A stretch of 12,879 nucleotides of DNA, from the NCBI GenBank assembly GCA_031255655.1, contig JAIRSB010000082.1:1-12879 (forward strand). The letters are read 5' to 3'. This document shows positions 6,804 to 12,879 of the stretch, piece by piece (the first letter of the stretch is position 1; every line of letters begins with the position of its first letter). Under the pieces are notes generated by a model that searched no databases, was not told the DNA's origin, and saw only the letters and a program-made list of their open reading frames with translations. Source of the DNA: Spirochaetaceae bacterium. GTDB lineage: Bacteria > Spirochaetota > Spirochaetia > Treponematales > Breznakiellaceae. The position numbers and the translations under genes were made by a program.

Positions 6804-8295
6804 CATTAGACGCGCCGGAAAATTTAACGGCGCGGCATTACTCATGGCGTTTGCTTGCCTAGCGCCGCTGGTAATCCTCGCGGTGAGTACCGCTCCAGAA
6901 ACGGCGCGGGCGGCGGGAGATTATATCATATTGATCACCGGCGACCAGGTCCGGGATAGACTTGTTGTAGAAAAACTAGAAACCGCCGGAATCAAAAATG
7001 TTCTGTCGGAGTCGTCCCAATGGTTTTTCATGAACGATTTTTCGGAATTAAAGCGCGTTCCGCTGGATGAATTCCACGATTTTATGTTGGAAAGCGATCC
7101 GCGTAACGACGGCTACGCAGAGAAACTGCGAACAATTTTTACGAGAGAAGGCAGGCGGTATTTTTATATCCCGCACCAATCGCTCCACTCTTCAGATCCG
7201 TCCGTAATTGAGCGCCGGGTTAAAGACGCGCTAGACAACGAACCGAATATTGCCGTCGTATTCAATTCATATTACGGGCGCTATTCTAATATGGCGCCTG
7301 TTTTTGCCGCCGCCGCCCTGTTCAGCCTTGCGCTTTCGGTTTACGCGGCAAAACCGTTTGGCGGATTCCGCTCCGTTTTAACACTTCCGCTGCAAACCGC
7401 CGCGTTGCTGCCATCCTGTGCGCTGGCCGTCGCGCCGGGTGCCGCCGGTTTCTCGCTGGCCGCGATATTGATGACACTGTTTTCAATGTTCCGCCTAAGA
7501 CTGAAATCATTTTTCGTAAAAACGCGACTCTTAGGCGAGGAGATTTTTTCCATTTCGGAGTTAATACACTTGAAACAGTCTCTGGCAAAAGAAAAAAAGA
7601 CTCTACTCGTCGTATCCGCGCTGTTTTTTACCGTCTGCCTCACGGCAAATATAAACATATTTTACGCCTTGCTAGCCGCGCTGTTTTTTTGCGTGAGCGC
7701 AATAATTTCGATATACATGGATACATTGCCCCGCGGCGCGTCTGCGCATATACGTTTCGTTCCGGTTGACATACACCGAAAAGTGAAACACAGCCTGCCG
7801 TTTATCGCGCTGCCGTTCACGCTGGCATCTTTAGTTTCTCTAGCTATTCCACTGTTTGCGCGGCCTTACGCGCGTCCGCTTAACCTAAACATAAAAAATG
7901 AAATCTTCGTCACCGCGAAAGATTATGAAAACCACGTCGAATTCCAAATGAATTTCGCGTATAGGAAACTGTCCGGCGGTACGACGAGCGTTGACGCGCC
8001 CTATCTTGATTTTGAGCTTGCTCCGGACGGATTGTTACGGACAGTTGACGGCGGCACGCTTTCTACCCGAATATTCAGCATTCCCGTCGCCGAGATTCCG
8101 CCGTTTCCACTCAAAAAACTGCTCGATTTCTTTGATGCGAGAACTGTTTCACTTCCAGCCTTATTTGATATGCGTGGACTGATCGCCGTAATCATCGCGA
8201 TGTCTATCTATCTTCCGTATGCTGCGTTCGCCGTTCCCGGCAATGGAAAAAAAAAGAAAAATAAGTTATACATTAGAGAACGGATAACGATATGA
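6790..8295 (+). CDS. Polytopic membrane protein of unknown function, linked to Rnf cluster
   Basis: I do not recognise a named family for these 501 residues. An N-terminal hydrophobic segment (12-33) follows a basic start (FNIRRAGKF), like a signal anchor. An extra-membrane domain of about 130 residues (42-167) follows. Further hydrophobic segments lie near 169-187, 196-214, 218-235, 271-288, 290-309 and 335-357. A second soluble domain (about 360-460), rich in beta-type sequence, precedes a last membrane segment (462-483) and a basic tail with KKKKNK. There are no clustered cysteines or nucleotide-binding motifs, so it is unlikely to carry a standard redox cofactor. It overlaps DUF212 by 14 bases, and its stop overlaps the rnfC start (ATGA). 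That tight coupling suggests a partner, assembly factor or added subunit of the Rnf-like complex; this is inference from position only. Confidence 0.8.
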   Translation: MPIFNIRRAGKFNGAALLMAFACLAPLVILAVSTAPETARAAGDYIILITGDQVRDRLVVEKLETAGIKNVLSESSQWFFMNDFSELKRVPLDEFHDFMLESDPRNDGYAEKLRTIFTREGRRYFYIPHQSLHSSDPSVIERRVKDALDNEPNIAVVFNSYYGRYSNMAPVFAAAALFSLALSVYAAKPFGGFRSVLTLPLQTAALLPSCALAVAPGAAGFSLAAILMTLFSMFRLRLKSFFVKTRLLGEEIFSISELIHLKQSLAKEKKTLLVVSALFFTVCLTANINIFYALLAALFFCVSAIISIYMDTLPRGASAHIRFVPVDIHRKVKHSLPFIALPFTLASLVSLAIPLFARPYARPLNLNIKNEIFVTAKDYENHVEFQMNFAYRKLSGGTTSVDAPYLDFELAPDGLLRTVDGGTLSTRIFSIPVAEIPPFPLKKLLDFFDARTVSLPALFDMRGLIAVIIAMSIYLPYAAFAVPGNGKKKKNKLYIRERITI

Positions 8296-9686
8296 AAGTT
8301 TACTCTTTTTCTAAAGGTGGAATTGATTTTGAAGACAACTACGCGCCCGGGCGGGGAGACAGCAGGCTGGCGTTTTTACCGGAAACGGCGATAATCCCGC
8401 TATCCTCCGAATCGGGTGCGCGCGCTTGTCCGGTGGTAGAGGTTGGCCAACACATTGAAGAAGGCATGTTGATAGCGCGAGGGCAAGGCGCGGGTTCGGC
8501 AAACATACATTCGTCCATTCCGGGTAAGCTCGTCAAAATGATAAAATGGGAACCGGAGACAGACTTCCTGTCGGAGGCTTTTGTAATACGACTTGAAGGC
8601 AGCTTCAAAAAGCTGGGAAAACTCGAAACAAAGCATCCATGGGCGGAACTGAGCCGTTTCGAGATAAACACGCTGATAACAGAGAACGGCGTAACCGAAA
8701 TGGATGGACTTGGACGCCCGCTTTGTGAGATTTTTTCAGAATTCGATACGGTTAAAGAGCGGATTACACTGTTAATACGCTGTGTTTTCGATGACCCGTG
8801 GCTTGCCGCCGATTATCGTCTTTGTAAAGAGAGGGCGGACGCGGTCGGCGAAGGCGCTCTGATAGCGGCGAAGGCGGCTGGAGCGGACAAAATCGTATTC
8901 GCGGTGTCCGCCGACGCGGAAGATTTGTTTGAGCTTCTGATTGACGCGGTAAACCGCTGCGAGGATGCCGCCCAATTCGATGTTTCCGCGTTTTTTACAG
9001 GTTCGCGTTATCCACAAAGTAATGATTTTGAAATGCGGGAAGTGTTTTACAGATATGAAAAATCCGTTTCATCCTGTACCGAAAAGCCGCTAATTCTGGG
9101 ACCGGCGACTGCAGCGGCGGTGTACGACGCAGTCGTTCTGCGTTCACCGGTTCTGGAACGCTATGTCGCTGTAGGCGGCGCGGCGGTAAAGCATCCCGCG
9201 GTGATAAAGGCGCGTATAGGCAGCCGCCTGCGCGATGTTTTTGCCGAATGCGGCGGTTTTCGCGGCAAACCAGAAGTAGCTGCGCGGATTGTTGCCGCGA
9301 TAGGCTCGCCGCTTATGGGACGCGCCGTAACTTTGAACGAACCCATAACAAAAACAAGCTGCGGAGTGTTTGCTTACGCGCAAAAAAAGCACAGGTTGGC
9401 ATCGTTTTTTCCCGCCGTGTTAAAAATAAAAAAAACGAGAAAAATATCTAGTCTGCTGCCCGCGGCGGTTTGCATAAGCTGCGGCGAATGCAGAAATGTC
9501 TGCCCTGTCCGGCTCGATCCGGAAGATATATACAAGCAGATAAAAAACGGAAAACATGATGAGGTCATGATACCGCTTGTTTCGCGCTGTATAGGCTGCG
9601 GTTGCTGCGAAGCGGTTTGCCCGTCAAAACTTCCAGTTTGTTCCGTGATAACACGCGCTGGCTTCAGAGGAGTGGGGTGTGCCTGA
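8292..9686 (+). CDS. rnfC: RnfC-like electron transport complex subunit with degenerate NADH/FMN site
   Basis: This protein of 464 residues should be peripheral on the cytoplasmic face of the membrane. The N-terminal RnfC barrel and lipoyl-like domain is recognisable: SKGGIDF, AIIPLS, VEVGQHIEEGMLIA and NIHSSIPGKLV. The C-terminus has two ferredoxin-type motifs for [4Fe-4S] clusters, C394/C397/C400 with C404 and C433/C436/C439 with C443. IGSPLMG is the family's GGPLMG element. The part that binds NADH and FMN is altered. Where RnfC normally has G-L-G-G-A-x-F-P-T-x-x-K there is GVTEMDGLGRPLCEIF (133-148), and the usual N-x-A-E-C-E-P-Y is replaced by RCVFDDPWLAADYRL. It may therefore not oxidise NADH. 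It overlaps the upstream gene by 4 bases and rnfD by 8. Confidence 0.85.
   Translation: MKVYSFSKGGIDFEDNYAPGRGDSRLAFLPETAIIPLSSESGARACPVVEVGQHIEEGMLIARGQGAGSANIHSSIPGKLVKMIKWEPETDFLSEAFVIRLEGSFKKLGKLETKHPWAELSRFEINTLITENGVTEMDGLGRPLCEIFSEFDTVKERITLLIRCVFDDPWLAADYRLCKERADAVGEGALIAAKAAGADKIVFAVSADAEDLFELLIDAVNRCEDAAQFDVSAFFTGSRYPQSNDFEMREVFYRYEKSVSSCTEKPLILGPATAAAVYDAVVLRSPVLERYVAVGGAAVKHPAVIKARIGSRLRDVFAECGGFRGKPEVAARIVAAIGSPLMGRAVTLNEPITKTSCGVFAYAQKKHRLASFFPAVLKIKKTRKISSLLPAAVCISCGECRNVCPVRLDPEDIYKQIKNGKHDEVMIPLVSRCIGCGCCEAVCPSKLPVCSVITRAGFRGVGCA
9666..9681 (+). promoter_or_regulatory. Ribosome binding site selecting the GTG start of rnfD
   Basis: AGAGGAG at 9667-9673, inside the end of rnfC, lies about five bases before GTG 9679. 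It supports a GTG start overlapping the rnfC stop by eight bases. The next in-frame ATG is residue 24, inside the conserved N-terminal region, and has no comparable site. Confidence 0.55.
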
Positions 9687-10764
9687 TAAAACGCCAGCAC
9701 TCTTCGAGCGTCCGCAAATAAATCTTGTATGCCCGTACAAGGCGCGAATGTGGATTATAAGCCTTTACGCCGCCTCGGCAATCATCGTATCGGCGGCGGG
9801 GGACGGCGGCGCGTCTCTTAACGTCATGTTCGCGACGCTGGGCGCGGCCATGCTTGCCGAATTGATTGCCGGCATAAAAACCGGACGACACACGGTATTT
9901 GACGGCAGTGCGGCGGCTTCCGCCCTTATCTTGACATTGCTGCTGCCCAACCAAATACCACCCGCACTAGCCGCGATCGGAGCGTTTTTCGCGATTGTAA
10001 TCGTTAAGATCACATTCGGAGGCTTGGGCGCGAACTGGCTTAATCCTGCTGTTTCAGGCTGGCTTTTCATCCGTTTTTCGTGGCCCGGCGCCTTCGGGGA
10101 TGCCGATGCCCACTCGCCGCTTTCGTTTCTCGCCGGAAAAATCTTAAACGGAGGCGGTCATAAAATAGGCGCTTTCCATGAAATCTTGAGCCAGAACGGT
10201 TTCTTCCCGGAGACGGACGTAATAACGCGGACACTCAACAAAACGGCGTTTTCTCCGTTTGGCATCGAACTGCCCGCTTCTTATTTGGACTTCTTCGCTT
10301 TTCCGGCTGCAGGCGGCATAATAGGGGATCGCGGCGTATATGCGCTGCTGTTCGGCAGTATAGTGATAATCGCTCTGGGAGTGAGCCGTTTCTACCTGTC
10401 TGCGCTGTATCTCAGTGTATACGCGCTGTTGATAAGAATCGCGGGCGCTCTTCCGGTAGGCGGTGGATTTTGGGAGGGGGACGCTGTTTTCGGATTGCTT
10501 TCGGGAGGCACGCTGATAACGGCGTTTATTCTTATAACGGACCCTGCCACAAGCCCGAAATCTGCTTATGGTAAAACGATTTTTGTTCTGCTGGCGGCGG
10601 CGCTTTCGTTTTGCTTTCGATATATGAAAAATGAGCCGTACGGCGCGTTTTTTGCGGTCGTGCTGCTAAACACGCTGACACCTTTGATGCGCAGCATAGA
10701 AAGCCGCCGTATTTATAATCCGGTAAAAATAAACAAAGTCGGCGAGGACAGAGATGAACATTAA
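9679..10764 (+). CDS. rnfD: RnfD-like membrane subunit lacking the flavinylation threonine
   Basis: At 361 residues with about nine to ten hydrophobic segments, this is a recognisable RnfD/NqrB-family inner-membrane protein. Family signatures include FDGSAAASALILTLLLPNQIPP (74-95), TFGGLGANWLNPAVSGW (112-128), LSGGTLITAFILITDPATSP (274-293) and a C-terminal YGAFFAVVLLNTLTPLM. In RnfD and NqrB a periplasmic loop carries D-G-x-S/T-x-A-T-P-L, whose last threonine binds FMN covalently. The equivalent loop here reads DVITRTLNKTAF from D180, with leucine at the threonine position. Nearby threonines (T183, T185, T189) are out of register, so covalent flavin is doubtful. The gene overlaps rnfC by 8 bases and the next gene by 11. 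Confidence 0.85.
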   Translation: MPDKTPALFERPQINLVCPYKARMWIISLYAASAIIVSAAGDGGASLNVMFATLGAAMLAELIAGIKTGRHTVFDGSAAASALILTLLLPNQIPPALAAIGAFFAIVIVKITFGGLGANWLNPAVSGWLFIRFSWPGAFGDADAHSPLSFLAGKILNGGGHKIGAFHEILSQNGFFPETDVITRTLNKTAFSPFGIELPASYLDFFAFPAAGGIIGDRGVYALLFGSIVIIALGVSRFYLSALYLSVYALLIRIAGALPVGGGFWEGDAVFGLLSGGTLITAFILITDPATSPKSAYGKTIFVLLAAALSFCFRYMKNEPYGAFFAVVLLNTLTPLMRSIESRRIYNPVKINKVGEDRDEH

Positions 10765-11440
10765 GCAGACGCTTGATTTGATAACTTCTCTTTTCAAAAA
10801 AGTTTGTTCCGCCGCCGGTGAAATTTTAAACAGAATTGCAAGCGAAGCCGCGGGCAAAATTTCAACGCTTAAGGGAGTTCTCCGAAAGCTGTCAAAGAAC
10901 GCGGCGCCGCGAGACGCCGATTCAAAAAAACGCGGTGATTTACCAAAACCGTTCGATATCTTGAATGTTCTCAAAAGTTTGAAGCATTTTTTTTCAAACA
11001 TGAGCGAAGTTTCAGTCTTTTCGATATGGGCGGCGGTTATCATGCTTGCCGCCGTTCTGGTATGGGGGCTTTCCACCGGATTGCGCGATGAAATCACCGT
11101 GAAAACGGTCAACAAGTTCCTATCCAGCATAGGCGAGAGTAGGAGTGTGGCGCGGACAATTTCACCGTGGCATATTCCGGGCAACATAACGCAGCTTGGA
11201 AAATGGTATACGATGACGAGCGGAGAGAGCGCCGTCATATGTCCACTAATCACGGAGGGGATTTTTTCGCCCTGTCTGGCCATAATCGACAATGAGGGCA
11301 GATTAAGCACGCTAATCCCTCTTACGGTGCATGGAGATAGAATTCTGTCTCGCGTCAATCCGGGATACCTGCGTATCTGGATAGATAAGATAGAAAAGAA
11401 CGCCGCCGTATTGAATATAGCGCTGGATAAAAGAGGCTAG
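10754..11440 (+). CDS. RnfG-position single-pass membrane protein, no flavinylation motif
   Basis: This protein of 228 residues occupies the rnfG slot between rnfD and rnfE. It has a long, basic, amphipathic N-terminal region (1-85) predicted to be cytoplasmic, one membrane segment (about 88-106) and a periplasmic domain of about 120 residues. RnfG usually starts directly with the membrane segment. The stretch GIFSPCLAIIDNEGRLSTLIPLTV (about 169-192) loosely resembles the FMN_bind core of RnfG/NqrC, but no S/T-G-A-T flavinylation motif exists anywhere in the protein. The canonical C-terminal part that carries it seems missing. The site GAGG at 10743-10746 supports the long start. An internal ATG at residue 83 would give a normal topology but lacks a ribosome site. 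Assignment as RnfG rests mainly on gene order, so the symbol is left empty. Confidence 0.6.
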   Translation: MNIKQTLDLITSLFKKVCSAAGEILNRIASEAAGKISTLKGVLRKLSKNAAPRDADSKKRGDLPKPFDILNVLKSLKHFFSNMSEVSVFSIWAAVIMLAAVLVWGLSTGLRDEITVKTVNKFLSSIGESRSVARTISPWHIPGNITQLGKWYTMTSGESAVICPLITEGIFSPCLAIIDNEGRLSTLIPLTVHGDRILSRVNPGYLRIWIDKIEKNAAVLNIALDKRG

Positions 11441-11445
11441 AGTGT

Positions 11446-12096
11446 ATGTTAGAAACGAGCGGCATAAAAGCGAAGTTTACTATGATTTTTGACTCCCAAA
11501 TATCATCAATGAGCGGGATTGCGCTGTTCATAATAGCGGGTAATCGTCTTTCGTACGCGATAGTCGCCGCCTGCGCCCTAATATGGGTTTCTGTTATAAG
11601 CGCGGCCTTAAGCATCGTAATGCGTCGTGTCAAGTCAAAAACGAGGATACGGATGCTAGGTGTAATTGTGTCGTCATTCGCCGGAAGCCTCTACCTTTTT
11701 TTACTGAATCTGATGAACCCTCTGCTCGCTATGGAAAGCGTTCTTATATGCATGCTTGCTCCCGTGTTCTATATGGGTGGAAAATTCCGCGCCTGCTCCG
11801 AAGACGTGCCGGAAGGAGCGACTGTGGGCGAATTTCTTCAAAACGCGCTGTTTGAATCCGTCGCGCTCGGAGCTTTGACGCTTGCATTCTCGTTAATAAG
11901 AGAACCGCTTGGCTTTGCCACACTTACGGTTCCGGACGTGAGACGCGGCATAATTGCGTTGTTCAACAGCAAAGACAGCTATCCTTACTCCGTGCAGTTA
12001 ATTTCAAGCTCTACCGGAGCTCTTTTTTTGCTGGCGTACATCATGGTCATATTGCGTTATATAGGCGCCGGATGCCGGCGGCGGGATGGACTATGA
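11446..12096 (+). CDS. rnfE: RnfE-like (Rnf-Nqr family) membrane subunit without cluster cysteines
   Basis: This 216-residue, roughly six-span inner-membrane protein starts 5 bases after the previous stop, with AAGAGG at 11431-11436 as ribosome site. Its best family match is LQNALFESVALGALTLAFSL then IREPLGFATL (131-160), the counterpart of the conserved segment G-S-L-R-E-I-I-G-N-G-T-L in RnfE. RnfE and RnfA each normally give two membrane cysteines (L-G-L-C-P and T-N-C) to a shared [2Fe-2S] cluster. Here the first region reads SSMSGIALFIIAGN with no cysteine, and the second reads LAPVFYMGGK with no cysteine at the aligned place. C102, a few residues off, is the only candidate. The last codons overlap rnfA by 4 bases. 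It could equally be described as an RnfE/NqrD-type protein. Confidence 0.7.
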   Translation: MLETSGIKAKFTMIFDSQISSMSGIALFIIAGNRLSYAIVAACALIWVSVISAALSIVMRRVKSKTRIRMLGVIVSSFAGSLYLFLLNLMNPLLAMESVLICMLAPVFYMGGKFRACSEDVPEGATVGEFLQNALFESVALGALTLAFSLIREPLGFATLTVPDVRRGIIALFNSKDSYPYSVQLISSSTGALFLLAYIMVILRYIGAGCRRRDGL

Positions 12097-12680
12097 ACAA
12101 TTTGATTATTTTGGCCGGATTTTCAGCGTTTTTATTCAACCTCGCGCTGACATTCGGGCTCGGCGCGAAAGAAATTTTTGAAAGCCGTGAACATTCCATA
12201 ACAGTTAGTTTACTACAGTTGTCGATAATGTTCATCACGATTTTTGTTTCATGGATAATATTCACATTTGCGTTGAGTCCGCTCGGCTTAGGATTTTTTC
12301 AGTACTTCTTTCTTTTCCCGCTGACAGTTTTTTTAACTTTCGGCATGGAAAGTTTGTCATCGTTACTGATTCCGGGTTATATGCGTCAAAACAGAATGTT
12401 TTCGTTCTATACCTCGTATTCCGGCCTCATATTGACCGGCTTGCTTTTGACCATGTACATTGCGAACACAGCTGTGGACGCGCTCGTTCTCTCTTTTTGC
12501 TTCTCATTCGGAGCTTTTTTCGCTATCCTATTACTGCGAATGATAAAACTTCGCGGCGAAAACGAAAAAATACCGTCGATTTTCAGCGGACAACCCTTAT
12601 TGCTTATGTCTATGGCTCTGCTTTCACTTGTTTTTTCATCTATCGCCTATATTTTATTGCTTCGCCCCTTGAGTTTTTAA
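12093..12680 (+). CDS. rnfA: RnfA-like (Rnf-Nqr family) membrane subunit without cluster cysteines
   Basis: I choose ATG 12093, giving 195 residues and an ATGA overlap with rnfE; an in-frame ATG at 12072 would add seven residues. From 12093 the start MNNLIILAGFSAFLFNLAL aligns with the start of RnfA (L-L-L-F-V-G-T-x-L-V-N-N-F-V-L). About six membrane segments follow, and FFLFPLTVFLTFGMESLSSLL (72-92) aligns with the third-span region of RnfA. The [2Fe-2S] cysteine motif L-G-L-C-P is FGLGA here (G24 in place of C). The second motif T-T-N-C-A-V-L-G corresponds to ILTGLLLTM with no cysteine. Only one cysteine exists (C136). It is the last gene of the cluster; no rnfB follows in the remaining 199 bases. 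Confidence 0.7.
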   Translation: MNNLIILAGFSAFLFNLALTFGLGAKEIFESREHSITVSLLQLSIMFITIFVSWIIFTFALSPLGLGFFQYFFLFPLTVFLTFGMESLSSLLIPGYMRQNRMFSFYTSYSGLILTGLLLTMYIANTAVDALVLSFCFSFGAFFAILLLRMIKLRGENEKIPSIFSGQPLLLMSMALLSLVFSSIAYILLLRPLSF

Positions 12681-12740
12681 CACCACGCCGTCAACCGCGT
12701 GTACCATTCGCTGTTTTACCGCGCCAATATGAGGCACTGA

Positions 12741-12834
12741 GGTACTCGGTGATTTGAATTACCGAATGCCATACATCAAACTCGAAAAATAAATTTTGAT
12801 GCATGGTGAATTGCGCTAGGAATTACCGAGTGCC
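12741..12834. repeat. Three copies of a 15-base motif around a small hairpin, downstream of rnfA
   Basis: The motif GGCACTCGGTAATTC occurs three times with few changes. Copy 1 is on plus at 12741-12755. Copies 2 and 3 are on minus at 12756-12770 and 12820-12834. Copies 1 and 2 abut head to head and make a 30-base imperfect palindrome with 11 of 15 positions paired. Copies 2 and 3 are direct repeats 64 bases apart, with one mismatch. Between them CATCAAA (12774-12780) and TTTGATG (12795-12801) could form a 7-base stem. The role is unknown: operator, element end or transcript 3' structure are all possible. The rest of 12681-12879 shows no gene. Confidence 0.5.
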
Positions 12835-12879
12835 TAGAAAGCACTATATCAATCACATCCCTCACCTCCCGAAATTGCC

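Noticed and set aside
10666..11358. Minus-strand open frame of 230 residues over rnfD end and the RnfG-position gene
   Set aside because: The plus-strand frame has a ribosome site, coupling on both sides and a sensible membrane segment; the antisense frame has none of these.
12251..12757. Plus-strand open frame of 168 residues over rnfA
   Set aside because: It is the shifted frame of rnfA, cysteine- and arginine-rich, with no membrane pattern or family motif.
12803..12879. Open frame from ATG 12803 running off the right edge
   Set aside because: Only 25 codons, no ribosome site, overlaps the repeat copy and shows no RnfB-like start.

Overview
The window looks like a piece of a spirochaete chromosome, most likely a gut or host-associated treponeme. 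This is inferred from roughly balanced base composition, an HDOD signalling protein fused to a kinase-type ATPase domain, insertion-sequence debris and an Rnf-type operon with treponeme-like flavour. The sequence alone does not prove the taxon.

Layout: (1) Positions 3-356 hold the 3' end of a DNA-deoxyinosine (hypoxanthine) glycosylase gene, cut by the window edge and without a visible start. (2) 426-2375 is an Aquifex-type aconitate hydratase with a TTG start, followed by 2429-4243, an M3 oligoendopeptidase F. (3) Converging on pepF from the minus strand is 5748-4255, a HATPase-HDOD regulator with its own TATAAT-type promoter. (4) 5749-6317 is a 569-base gap with two short transposase-like remnants, IS4-type on plus and IS3 OrfA-type on minus with a frame break. 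(5) 6318-12680 is a tight seven-gene plus-strand cluster: a divergent PAP2/DUF212 membrane protein, an unrecognised 501-residue polytopic membrane protein, then genes in the classical Rnf order C-D-G-E-A. Neighbouring genes overlap or are a few bases apart, so translational coupling is likely. (6) 12681-12879 has no recognisable gene. It carries three copies of a 15-base motif around a small hairpin. RnfB does not begin where it would be expected.

The main point of interest is the Rnf cluster. Its subunits are recognisable by order, length, membrane pattern and several family motifs, but nearly every cofactor-binding feature I can check is gone. RnfC keeps both C-terminal [4Fe-4S] motifs but has lost the glycine-rich and acidic NADH/FMN motifs. 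RnfD lacks the flavinylation threonine. The RnfG-position protein lacks the S/T-G-A-T flavinylation motif and has an 85-residue N-terminal extension. RnfE and RnfA lack the conserved transmembrane cysteines that hold the shared [2Fe-2S] cluster. All frames are intact, which argues against simple decay. The cluster may encode a divergent, largely cofactor-free Rnf-like membrane complex with two extra membrane partners. This is inference from remembered family motifs and hand alignment, and it needs database and structural comparison.
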